A DNA stretch of 64,000 nt, taken from assembly GCA_024235135.1 (NCBI GenBank), contig JACKMZ010000011.1, positions 42,814-106,813 on the forward strand, given 5' to 3'. A program made the translations under genes and the position numbers. Source of the DNA: Gammaproteobacteria bacterium (GTDB lineage Bacteria > Pseudomonadota > Gammaproteobacteria > Competibacterales > Competibacteraceae). A model generated the notes under the pieces. That model worked only from the letters and a program-made list of their open reading frames with translations. It ran no database searches and had not been told where the DNA came from. Positions 1-8,567 of the stretch are shown one piece after another; position 1 is the first letter of the stretch, and each line of letters opens with the position of its first letter.

Positions 1-183
1 TCGGATCAGAGTGAACCGCTCAAACTGAACCGTTCGGTTCAAGCGGCCCGCCTGTGCCGGGTTCATCACTTCCCCTTTCGGCAAGGCAGGAATGAGACAG
101 GTGAATCCTTAATAAAGTGGGACCGCTGGTTATCCGGATTTATCGACGAGATGATCGCTGCCCGATGCCACAATCACAGTTCG

Positions 184-654
184 TTAATCCACCGCGTGTT
201 TGGATGTCCGCGCCTTCCCCAACACGTCCCGCAAGCGTTCCAGCGCCTGATTGGATTGTTTGACCATCCGCCGTTTGATGAACAACCCATCCATCAGTCC
301 CATGAAGAGATTGGGCATTCGATAATCCAGCGTTCGGGTGAACCGCGCGCCCGACCCTTCCGCCACCAGATCGTAGCGCAAGGTCGCGCGGCCGCCGCCG
401 CGCTCGGCCTGGCCGGTGATCAGCCAACGGCTGGGCCGTTGGCATTCCCGCACCGTCCACAGCACCCGTCCGCGATAACCACCGACTGCGACGTTTTCGC
501 AGACTTGTTCCCCAATCCCAAACGAACGGGTATCGGAAGCATCGACCGTCAACGAGGCGGGATGCCAGCGTGGCCAATGAGCCGGCGCGGTGACGAAATC
601 GAACACCTGTTCGGGCGATTGGGGAAGAACGATAGAGGACACGATGTGAGTCAT
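184..654 (-). CDS. SRPBCC (START-like) family protein
   Basis: A 156-residue cytosolic protein with the layout of the SRPBCC/polyketide-cyclase-like ligand-binding fold. The N-terminus reads as a beta strand followed by the family-typical PEQVFDFV and HWPRWHP segments, then alternating strands, and a long C-terminal helix ending in NQALERLRDVLG. Members bind hydrophobic ligands in a deep cavity, but the ligand cannot be read from sequence. There is no signal peptide and no catalytic motif. It stands alone; the next gene is divergent, about 150 bp away. A second, unrelated SRPBCC gene sits at 28831-29286. Confidence 0.75.
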   Translation of the reverse strand: MTHIVSSIVLPQSPEQVFDFVTAPAHWPRWHPASLTVDASDTRSFGIGEQVCENVAVGGYRGRVLWTVRECQRPSRWLITGQAERGGGRATLRYDLVAEGSGARFTRTLDYRMPNLFMGLMDGLFIKRRMVKQSNQALERLRDVLGKARTSKHAVD

Positions 655-806
655 GAATGTCGTCCGCCTACTGAATCAGCAACGCCGAAATCAATGTTTC
701 ATCTTTTTTTCGCCGGGCTGCATCCAAACAAGGAGCGACACCCGTATATCGGTACAAGCGCGCGCAAGACCTCAACTGCAAACTCAAACATTTCGGAGAT
801 CGAATC

Positions 807-1076
807 ATGAAAACCATCGCTGCTGCCTTGTTTGCCGTATCCGCCGGTCTGAGTCTGAATGGCGCCGCTTTCGCCGATTCCTTCAACGATCGCGGCATCG
901 ATTACACCGACGCGGCCCAAGCCCATAGCGACCCCGTCCATAGCCCCCTGATCGCCGCGATGCCGGAGTTCAATAATCGTGGCGTCGATTATATCGCCGA
1001 TGCGCCGGCCGGTTCCGCCGCCGAGGAACCGATGATCTCGCTGCAAGACGCCAGAGCCCACTCTTGGAACATGTAA
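807..1076 (+). CDS. Small secreted protein with duplicated FN(D/N)RG(I/V)DY motif
   Basis: An 89-residue protein starting at an ATG preceded by a good GGAG Shine-Dalgarno at 5-8 bp. Residues 1-23 form a clear Sec signal peptide (MKTIAAALFAVSAGLSL...AFA). The mature part of about 65 residues contains the same short motif twice, FNDRGIDYT and FNNRGVDYI, about 30 residues apart. I do not recognise the family. The signal peptide, ribosome-binding site and following strong terminator make it very likely a real monocistronic gene for a small exported protein. The duplicated motif suggests a repeated binding element, which is inference. Confidence 0.75.
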   Translation: MKTIAAALFAVSAGLSLNGAAFADSFNDRGIDYTDAAQAHSDPVHSPLIAAMPEFNNRGVDYIADAPAGSAAEEPMISLQDARAHSWNM

Positions 1077-1092
1077 GCCTCTTGGATTTCCC

Positions 1093-1132
1093 ATCGGGCC
1101 GCCGCCGGTTTCGAGACGGGCGGCGGCCCGAT
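1093..1132 (+). terminator. Intrinsic terminator
   Basis: A perfect 14-bp GC-rich inverted repeat (1093-1106 with 1119-1132) is followed by CGTTTT. It lies 16 bp after the small secreted gene and before the convergent hydrolase gene, so it may serve both directions. Confidence 0.85.
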
Positions 1133-1155
1133 CGTTTTCAAATCCCTCAACGACC

Positions 1156-1827
1156 TTACAGTTTCATGATATCCATGAGTTCGGCGCTGGAAACCACATG
1201 GCAATAAATCATGTTGATGATGTCCAGTTCGCGGTAGTGCAACTCATCGATACCGGCGGCACAACCATCTTCGATCACGACCACGTTGAAACTCTCGTCG
1301 GCCAAACTGCGTACCGTGGACGATACGCATTGATCGGTGAAGATGCCGGTGACGATGACGTTCTTGATTCCCATATTGGCCAGAATAAGCCGCAGGTTAG
1401 TGCCGGTGAGGGCGCTGTCCGTGGTTTTGGTCAGCACGATTTCCCCGGCCAGCGGGGCCAGTTCCGGGACGATCTGGGATTGCTCGCTGTTCTTGGGCAG
1501 CAGTAGATAATTCCAGCCGGGTTTTTTCTGGCTGAGCGATCGGTCCCGCCCATCTTCCAACCAGCAGGCGATGCGGGCATGAATGACATCCAATTCATGC
1601 CGCCGGAAGGCATCCTGCAGGGTGCGTATGGTCGGAATCGTGATTTCCCGCATACGGCGTTGGAATGGTTCCCAGCGGGCGCGTTCGGCGGGATTCTCGG
1701 ACACGTCCAGGTAGGTCCGCTGGACATCGATGGTGAGCAGGGCCGTCTCATGATACGGCAACACCAGATCGGCGGGTTCGGGCGCATCCTGGTAGTAAAA
1801 CGAACGGTAGGCGGTTTTCCAGTTCAT
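1156..1827 (-). CDS. Isochorismatase-like cysteine hydrolase
   Basis: A 223-residue member of the isochorismatase/nicotinamidase-like hydrolase superfamily. The catalytic triad can be placed: Asp34 in LLTIDVQ, Lys134 in VLTKTTDSA, and nucleophile Cys167 in TDQCVSST. The N-terminal 30 residues form a short extension before the first strand. Family members hydrolyse amides (nicotinamide, N-carbamoylsarcosine, ureido compounds) or vinyl ethers through the cysteine; the substrate here is not deducible. The gene is single and convergent with the upstream small secreted gene. A 230-bp divergent region separates it from the fibronectin-type gene. Confidence 0.85.
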   Translation of the reverse strand: MNWKTAYRSFYYQDAPEPADLVLPYHETALLTIDVQRTYLDVSENPAERARWEPFQRRMREITIPTIRTLQDAFRRHELDVIHARIACWLEDGRDRSLSQKKPGWNYLLLPKNSEQSQIVPELAPLAGEIVLTKTTDSALTGTNLRLILANMGIKNVIVTGIFTDQCVSSTVRSLADESFNVVVIEDGCAAGIDELHYRELDIINMIYCHVVSSAELMDIMKL

Positions 1828-2056
1828 TCAATATTCTCTGAATCGATAGGCTCTTGAAAGTATGTCGAATGATACGAGCCCGGTTGATCGCCGCAAGCAC
1901 AGAGTCACCCAGAACACGAGATAGTCATTTTATCGCGTTGATTTCCTGACGGAATGGCAAGCCACTTGCTACACCTATCGCCGCCCATGAACTCTCTGGG
2001 CAGTGACGACTCAAACCGGCAATATATCGGGCGACGGAAGCCTGGTGGGTTACAAG

Positions 2057-3292
2057 ATGTTCCAAGCTTCGACACGTTATCCCAAACCGAGCATCCCCTC
2101 CCGTCTATTCGGCGCGCTGGGGCTGATGCTGGCTTTCCATTCGCTCGATGTTTTGGCGGGACAACTGAACTTGGCCTGGGACCCGAACAGCGAACCGGAA
2201 GTGGCGGGCTATCGCCTTTACTATGGTCAAGCCAGTGGCGAATACACCGCCAGCGTCGATGTCGGCCAGCAATCCCAATTCACCCTCTTCGGCCTGGAAG
2301 TCGGCCAACGATATTACTTTGCCGTCACCGCGTATAGCGCCTTGGGTTTTCAAAGCGGATTTTCCAACGAAGTCAGCGCGGTGATCGGCACGGACGCGCG
2401 GGATACCTTTCTGGAAAGCCCGACGAATGGCTCGTTTGAAAGCGGTATCGGTTTGATACGCGGCTGGGCCTGCGGAGCATCCAACGTGGATGTGGCCATC
2501 GACGGCGGGGAACGCCTGGCAACCGCTTACGGCACCCGGCGCGGCGATACGGCGGCCGTCTGTGGCAAGGACGACACCGGCTTCGGCTTGACCATCAATT
2601 GGAACACCCTGGGCGATGGCATGCATGAACTCAGCGCCTATGCCGATGGCGTGGAATTCGCCGATGTGGCGTTCAACGTCACGACCCTCGGCGCCGACTA
2701 CCTGGAGGGAATCGACGCCGAGTATTCCCTGAGCGATTTTCCGCAACTGGGCAACCAAACCCGCATCGCCTGGTCGGAGCCGCACCAGAATTTCGTGATC
2801 GTGGGCTACGACAACGCCTCCAGTTTCGCCTTGCGCAATAGTTTGAGCCCGGTTGAGACCTACGATGAATCCCTGGGCTTTTTTCTGGAAAGTCCCAGTG
2901 AAGGTTCGTACGAAAGCGGCATCGGCCTGGTGCGCGGATGGGTGTGCAACGCTTCCGGCGTGGACGTGCGGATCGACGACGGCGACCCCTTGTCGACGGC
3001 TTACGGCACTTATCGCGGCGATACCACCGCCGTATGCGGTACGCCGTTCACGGGGTTCGGTCTGACATTCAATTGGAACGAATTAGGCGACGGCCCGCAT
3101 CTGTTGCGGGCATTCGCCGATGGTGTGGAATTCGCCAGCGCGGTGTTCAACGTGACGACCCTGGGCACGAATTATCTCTACGACGCCTCCAGCCAAACCT
3201 ACACGTTGACCGGTTTTCCCTTCCCGGATCGGGACACCCGCGTGCGCTGGTCGCCGGCGCATCAGAACTTCGTCATCGTCGGGTCCGATTGA
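2057..3292 (+). CDS. Secreted fibronectin-III protein with two tandem ~150-residue modules
   Basis: About 411 residues from ATG 2057, chosen because GGTGGG lies just upstream and the N-terminus then gives a plausible signal peptide ending near VLAG; the frame is open from 2003. After it comes one fibronectin type III domain (LNLAWDPNSEPEVAGYRLYYG ... YYFAVTAY). Then follow two copies of one module, around 2408-2815 and 2887-3290. Each starts FLESP, carries ESGIGL(I/V)RGW and FGLT(I/F)NWN, and ends RWSPAHQNFVIVG or its equivalent. Each module has two conserved cysteines (the C of RGWxC and the C of AVCG), probably one disulfide. The module is unknown to me; extracellular adhesion or binding is inferred. 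Confidence 0.75.
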   Translation: MFQASTRYPKPSIPSRLFGALGLMLAFHSLDVLAGQLNLAWDPNSEPEVAGYRLYYGQASGEYTASVDVGQQSQFTLFGLEVGQRYYFAVTAYSALGFQSGFSNEVSAVIGTDARDTFLESPTNGSFESGIGLIRGWACGASNVDVAIDGGERLATAYGTRRGDTAAVCGKDDTGFGLTINWNTLGDGMHELSAYADGVEFADVAFNVTTLGADYLEGIDAEYSLSDFPQLGNQTRIAWSEPHQNFVIVGYDNASSFALRNSLSPVETYDESLGFFLESPSEGSYESGIGLVRGWVCNASGVDVRIDDGDPLSTAYGTYRGDTTAVCGTPFTGFGLTFNWNELGDGPHLLRAFADGVEFASAVFNVTTLGTNYLYDASSQTYTLTGFPFPDRDTRVRWSPAHQNFVIVGSD

Positions 3293-3383
3293 TCGCCGGC
3301 TCAGCCAGCGACGGGGGTTGGCCCGGACAGATTCAAGAATGATCGCTTTTCGCCGCTGGGATCGCGGCGTATCACCCACGCAT

Positions 3384-6300
3384 TCAAGCCGCGTCGATGC
3401 GATTCCGCCTTTCCTCAAGCCAGCGTAAAAACGCGGGAGCCTCCATCGCCGGTGCGACAAGGTAACCTTGGCAGGCATCGCAACCCATCTTTTTCAATGC
3501 TTCCAATTGCTGTTGGGTTTCGACGCCTTCGGCCACGACCCTCAAGTTCTGGCTCTTACCCAGCGCGATCACCGCCCTGGCGATCGCACCACCGTCTTTT
3601 CCACCGCTAATTTCGTTCACGAAGGCCCGATCAATCTTGATGGCGTTCACGGGCACTTGACGGAGCGCGCTGAGCGTCGAATAACCCGTTCCGAAGTCGT
3701 CGATAGTCAGACTCACGCCGGCTTGCTTGAGCGCCAGAAGAATTTTTCCGGCTGCGCCCTTGTCGAAAAAGCAGCTTTCGGTGATCTCGACATCGATCGA
3801 CTCGACCGGCAGACTGTATTTATCGAGCACCTGCTTGAGACCGGCCGGAAAATCCTCGTCCATGCATTGGCGGGCCGAGATATTGACCGAAAGGCGCGGT
3901 ACGACCAAGGCTCGTTTGCGCCATTCGGCGAGTTGATGACAGGCCAGTTCGATCATGTGTCCCCCGATCTGAATGATCAGGCCGGACATCTCGGCAATCG
4001 GCAGAAAGTTTTCCGGAAGCAGAACGCCCCGTCCCAGGGCCCGCCAGCGCAACAGCGCCTCGGCGCCGACGATGCGTTGCGAATCGATGGCCATGATGGG
4101 TTGGAAGTACAGTTCCAATTCGTTGTCGTTTATGGCCCGGCGCAAATCGCTCTCGATCGAAACGCGCTGTCGAACGACCTCGGTCAGCGTCGGCGTATAA
4201 AAATGAACGACGCTGCCGCCCCGCGCCTTGGCGCGGTACATCGCCGTGTCGGCGTTGCGCAGGAGCACGGACGCATCCGCGCCGTCGGTCGGAAAAATGC
4301 TGACTCCGATGCTGACCCCGAGCACCAGTTCCTGTTCATCCACCGGGAACGGGGTACGCAATGCCTCGATGATCTTTTCCGCCACCAGGGCCGCGCTCCA
4401 GGGCTCGCTGACCTCTTCGAGGAGCACCGCGAACTCGTCACCGCCGAGTCGCGCCAGCATATCCTCGGCACGCACGCAGGACTTGAGTCGCTCCGCCGTC
4501 AGCGCCAGCACGCGATCGCCCACCTCGTGCCCGAAGCTGTCGTTGATGTGCTTGAAACCATCCAAATCCAAATACAGCAACGCCACCAAATGCGGCTGAC
4601 GTTTCGCGCGGATCAGCACATGGTTGACCCGCTCGTGGAACATGATACGGTTGGCCAGACCGCTTAAAGGATCGTGATGGGCCAGAAATTCCAGTCGTTC
4701 CTCGGACGCCTTGACGGTGCTGATATCGGCGAACACCGCCACGTAACCCCGAACATCGCCCTCGCCCGGAGCGATCACGTCGATAATCATCCAGGCCACG
4801 AATATTTCGCCATTTTTACGCCGCAACCAAATTTCGCCACGCCAACCGGCATCCTTTTCGATCCATTCCCAGATCGTGGGGGGCTGTTCCGTCAATGCCC
4901 GATCGGACAGCAAAAATTCCCAACGCTCGCCCATGCACTGGTGAGGCGCATAACCGGTCACGGTTTCAAAGGCCGGATTGACCATGGTGAAGCGGCCGTT
5001 TTCGTCCAGTATGGCGGCCGCCTCGGTGGTATTGCGAAACAATACGTTGGCCGCGATCCAGTGACGTTCGGTGTTCTTCTGCTCCGTGATGTCGCGAAGT
5101 AAAGTGTAAAAACCGATCACCTTGCCATCATCCCCCAACTCCGGCACGCAGGTCGAACTCACGTCGCGCTCGCCGAGGTGATGATGCGCCAGCCGAACGA
5201 CGGATTCGACGGTCCTGCCGCTCAACGTTTGTTCGAGTTGAGGACATAGGCTCTCGTAGGCCGTAGCCCCGAAGATCTGGCATAACGGTTCACCGAGCAT
5301 GTCCGCCTTGTGTAGATCGAACCAGCGTTCGTAGGCCCCGTTCAGGAATCGGAAGCGGTGCTCCAAATCAATGTGCGCGATCAGGACCGGCAATACGTCG
5401 GAAATGATGCGTAGCTGCCTTTCGCGCGTTTCCGCTTCGGCATACGCGGTCTTGATCTCGGTGATATCGGAAAACGTGAGCACCACGCCATCGATATGAT
5501 TATCCGCGGTGCGGTACGGCAGGATACGCAGCAAGAACCAGTCGCCATTGTGACCCCGGACTTCTTCCTGAAAAGGTTTGAGGTCGCGCAACACGTCCTG
5601 ACATAAATCGGTCAGGATGCCGTTCTTGAAACGTTGGGCGACGTCCGCGATAGGCCGACCATGGTCGGCGTCGATCAGTGCGAACATCCGGGTCGCCGAC
5701 GGCGTGTAGCGCCGAACGCGCAATTCAGCGTCGAGAAATATGGTGGCTATGTCGGTGCTGGAGAGTAAATTGGCGAGATCGTTATTGGCGGCTTCGAGTT
5801 CGTGGACCTTATCCAGCAATTGATTGTTGACGGTGGATAATTCTTCGTTGAGCGACTGCAGTTCCTCTTTGGAGGTTTCCAGTTCCTCGTTGGTGGACTG
5901 GAGTTCCTCGTTCATGGACATCACTTCTTCATTGGCCGCCTTGAGTTCCTCGTTCGCGGTTTCCACTTCTTCGATAGTGGTCTGCAAATCCTCACGGGTA
6001 GCTTTCAGCTCGTACTCCAATTGGTGAACCAGGGTTTGCTCGCCAGCCCGCGCCTTACTCGCCGGCGCGATGTCCCTTTCCTCGTCGAAACACACCAGGA
6101 AGGTGCCCTGGGCCTCGTCCATCGGCCATACCTTGAGGCGTACTTCGCGATCACCGCCCGCACCATGCAGGGGAATTCGACGCGCTTCCACGGTGGTTTT
6201 CTCGCGCATGGCCTTTTGCAGGCTGGCGCGCAAAATGGCGCGCAGTCCTTCGCGGGCCATGGCGACCACTTCGTGGGTCGCCGTACCCTTGGGCATTTCC

Positions 6301-8006
6301 AGATAATCGGATGTGGCGCCATGAAAGTACAAGGCCTCGCCAACCCGATTCACCAACACGGCGGCCGGGGAGTATTCCTTGAGCAGTTTCTCTTCGACGT
6401 TCTCGCTGAGCCGGTAGCCCACCGTCGTTTTCGCCCGCCCTCCGGCACCACGCGGCGAAATCGCAATCGCATCGGCAACCACAGGATAATAACTCTGGGC
6501 ATGGGCATCGGGCGGCACGTTCAGCCGACGGTAAATACGCCATTTCTTCGAAACGATCTGAAACATGTCCGTACGTTGACCGATGGTTTCGGAATTACCC
6601 AGGAACAGGTAACCCTTTTCCCGCAGCGCGAAATGGAACAAGCGAATGATCTTGGCCTGGACCTCGTTGTCTAGGTAGATCAACAAATTGCGGCAACTGA
6701 TGAAGTCGAGACGGGAAAAAGGCGGATCAGTGATGAGATTCTGCGCCGCGAACACCACGGCTTCCCGCACCGACTTCTTCACACTGACGTGGTCACCATC
6801 GCGCGTGAAGAACTGGCGCAGATAGTCGTTCGGAAGTTCCGTCGCGGCCGAAACGGGATAAATTCCGGCTCGGGCCACTTCGAGCGCCTCGGTATCGATG
6901 TCCGTGGCGAAAATCTGCAAGCCTATTTGTTTTCCGCTGCGTCGGATGGCTTCCATGAACAGCATGGCCAGAGAATACGCCTCCTCGCCGCTGGCGCAAC
7001 CGGGCACCCACAAACGGATCGGCTCGTCCAGGCGCGCCTGCTCGACCAGGGAAGGGACGACGGTCGTCGCCAGTATCCCGAAAGCATTCGGTTCGCGGAA
7101 GAAACTGGTGACGCTGATGAGTAAATCGCGTACCAACCCCCGCACCTCGTCTTCCGAGGCGCGCAAAAGATCCAAATATTCATGCACGCTTTCGAGCGTC
7201 GCCAAGCTCATGCGACGGGCGATACGCCGACTGAGAGTCCCTTTTTTATAGTGGCGGAAATCGTGGCCGGTCCGGGTCCGGATGACGGTGATCATCGCGC
7301 TGAAATCATCCGGCAAATCGACGGTTTTCGCTTGGGTTGGCAGATCACCGCGCATGTAGGGGTGCCGCACGTAACGTATGAGCACTTTGGGCATGGCTTC
7401 CACTGCCAAACGGTAATCCACCAGTCCGGTGGCAAGCGCGCTGTGGGGCATACCGTCGTATTGAGCGGTGGACGGTTCCTGAACCATGGTCATGCCGCCA
7501 TGCCCCTTGATTTCACGCAAGCCCAACGTGCCATCGCTACCCGTGCCCGAAAGAATGATGCAGATGGCCTTTTCCTGCAACGCCTCGGCCAGGGACCGCA
7601 GGAAATGATCGATGGGCATGCGCATGCCACGCCGCTCGGTGGGCGGACTCAAGTGCAGCACCCCCTCTTGAATGGATAGGTAATGGTTCGGGGGTATCAC
7701 GTAGACGTGGTTCTGCACGACCTCCAAGCCGTCCACGACTTGCGCAACCGGCATGGACGTGTATTTGGTCAAAAGATCCGCCATGAGACTCTGATGGTTG
7801 GGATCCAGGTGTTGCACCAGCACGAAAGCGAGTCCCGTATCCGGCGGCACGGCGGTAAAAAATTGTTTAAGTGCTTCTAATCCGCCAGCCGATGCGCCAA
7901 TGCCAACCACGGGGAAAATATCAGCCGTTCCGAAACGCTCGCTTGAATCGATCGACGTCTTTGCTGTATTCACATGTCCCTCCGATAGGACGCAAATTTC
8001 TTCCAT
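3384..8006 (-). CDS. CheB-CheR-PAS-GGDEF-EAL multidomain signalling protein
   Basis: A 1540-residue cytosolic fusion. Residues 30-215 are a CheB methylesterase domain with the Ser-His-Asp triad at Ser39 (GASAGG), His66 (QHLDPNH) and Asp158 (SGTGSDG), but no receiver domain. Residues 230-495 are a CheR methyltransferase with the SAM loop VPGCASGEEAYS. A heptad-like Glu/Asn-rich coiled coil spans about 650-750. Three PAS-like domains follow (about 750-850, 870-975, 985-1100). The GGDEF domain has an intact GGDEF at 1188-1192 and an RxxD inhibitory site (RAED) five residues before it. The EAL domain (1285-1530) keeps Glu1316, the NISA Asn, DDFGTGY, KID and AEGVE. Both cyclase and phosphodiesterase look catalytically competent. 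No other chemotaxis gene is nearby. Confidence 0.95.
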   Translation of the reverse strand: MEEICVLSEGHVNTAKTSIDSSERFGTADIFPVVGIGASAGGLEALKQFFTAVPPDTGLAFVLVQHLDPNHQSLMADLLTKYTSMPVAQVVDGLEVVQNHVYVIPPNHYLSIQEGVLHLSPPTERRGMRMPIDHFLRSLAEALQEKAICIILSGTGSDGTLGLREIKGHGGMTMVQEPSTAQYDGMPHSALATGLVDYRLAVEAMPKVLIRYVRHPYMRGDLPTQAKTVDLPDDFSAMITVIRTRTGHDFRHYKKGTLSRRIARRMSLATLESVHEYLDLLRASEDEVRGLVRDLLISVTSFFREPNAFGILATTVVPSLVEQARLDEPIRLWVPGCASGEEAYSLAMLFMEAIRRSGKQIGLQIFATDIDTEALEVARAGIYPVSAATELPNDYLRQFFTRDGDHVSVKKSVREAVVFAAQNLITDPPFSRLDFISCRNLLIYLDNEVQAKIIRLFHFALREKGYLFLGNSETIGQRTDMFQIVSKKWRIYRRLNVPPDAHAQSYYPVVADAIAISPRGAGGRAKTTVGYRLSENVEEKLLKEYSPAAVLVNRVGEALYFHGATSDYLEMPKGTATHEVVAMAREGLRAILRASLQKAMREKTTVEARRIPLHGAGGDREVRLKVWPMDEAQGTFLVCFDEERDIAPASKARAGEQTLVHQLEYELKATREDLQTTIEEVETANEELKAANEEVMSMNEELQSTNEELETSKEELQSLNEELSTVNNQLLDKVHELEAANNDLANLLSSTDIATIFLDAELRVRRYTPSATRMFALIDADHGRPIADVAQRFKNGILTDLCQDVLRDLKPFQEEVRGHNGDWFLLRILPYRTADNHIDGVVLTFSDITEIKTAYAEAETRERQLRIISDVLPVLIAHIDLEHRFRFLNGAYERWFDLHKADMLGEPLCQIFGATAYESLCPQLEQTLSGRTVESVVRLAHHHLGERDVSSTCVPELGDDGKVIGFYTLLRDITEQKNTERHWIAANVLFRNTTEAAAILDENGRFTMVNPAFETVTGYAPHQCMGERWEFLLSDRALTEQPPTIWEWIEKDAGWRGEIWLRRKNGEIFVAWMIIDVIAPGEGDVRGYVAVFADISTVKASEERLEFLAHHDPLSGLANRIMFHERVNHVLIRAKRQPHLVALLYLDLDGFKHINDSFGHEVGDRVLALTAERLKSCVRAEDMLARLGGDEFAVLLEEVSEPWSAALVAEKIIEALRTPFPVDEQELVLGVSIGVSIFPTDGADASVLLRNADTAMYRAKARGGSVVHFYTPTLTEVVRQRVSIESDLRRAINDNELELYFQPIMAIDSQRIVGAEALLRWRALGRGVLLPENFLPIAEMSGLIIQIGGHMIELACHQLAEWRKRALVVPRLSVNISARQCMDEDFPAGLKQVLDKYSLPVESIDVEITESCFFDKGAAGKILLALKQAGVSLTIDDFGTGYSTLSALRQVPVNAIKIDRAFVNEISGGKDGGAIARAVIALGKSQNLRVVAEGVETQQQLEALKKMGCDACQGYLVAPAMEAPAFLRWLEERRNRIDAA

Positions 8007-8567
8007 TCACAATCAGGTAGATAAAATAATTAACCTTGGAATCCTGTAATAAAGTTTAGAGAGGGCTATACGCTTTGTAACGCCATACTTTAAGGAGTTT
8101 CATGGGGATTGATACAAAAGGATTCAGGGGGCAACCAATAAATTGGAATAATTCCCGAGTAAGCCATTTTGAGCAAACGGTCATAGCCGTTTTGCGCCAA
8201 TCGAAAAGCTAAACACCCTTGGCACTCTTTGAGCCAGCGTGGGAATCGACGTCGGGGTGGGGCAGCCGGAGCGGCGATTACGGTTTGGCCTCATTTCAGA
8301 TAATTTCCTGATTCTTAGGAAAGAAAAGCTTAAGCATGTCGCGCCGAGGATCGCCTGACCGCGTCTTAGGCATTCCAGCGTAGGCGCTAATAGACGCCCT
8401 ACCGGCTATCACGAATTATTCAAATAACCTTCATCATCGTCCAGTTATTCCGGCATTACGATAGCGTCGATTCAATGTCGTTCGGCGTTATTCGGATTAT
8501 CCAGGCGGTATTGAACGACCTTAAAAAAGGCTGCTTTGCAGCGTCTAAAACGTTCGAGGGAAACACG
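8007..8567. other. Intergenic region, no gene recognised
   Basis: This 560-bp divergent region separates the CheB/CheR fusion from the phosphoesterase gene and must hold both promoters. I see no convincing ORF, RNA motif or long repeat. GAGGG at 8556-8560 is the ribosome-binding site of the downstream gene. Confidence 0.6.

Noticed and set aside
3468..4667. A 399-codon open frame on the plus strand opposite the GGDEF/EAL domains
   Set aside because: It lies wholly within the well-supported minus-strand gene, with no ribosome-binding site or family resemblance.
8007..8567. Possible c-di-GMP riboswitch between the GGDEF/EAL gene and the phosphoesterase gene
   Set aside because: No conserved riboswitch core sequence was recognised.
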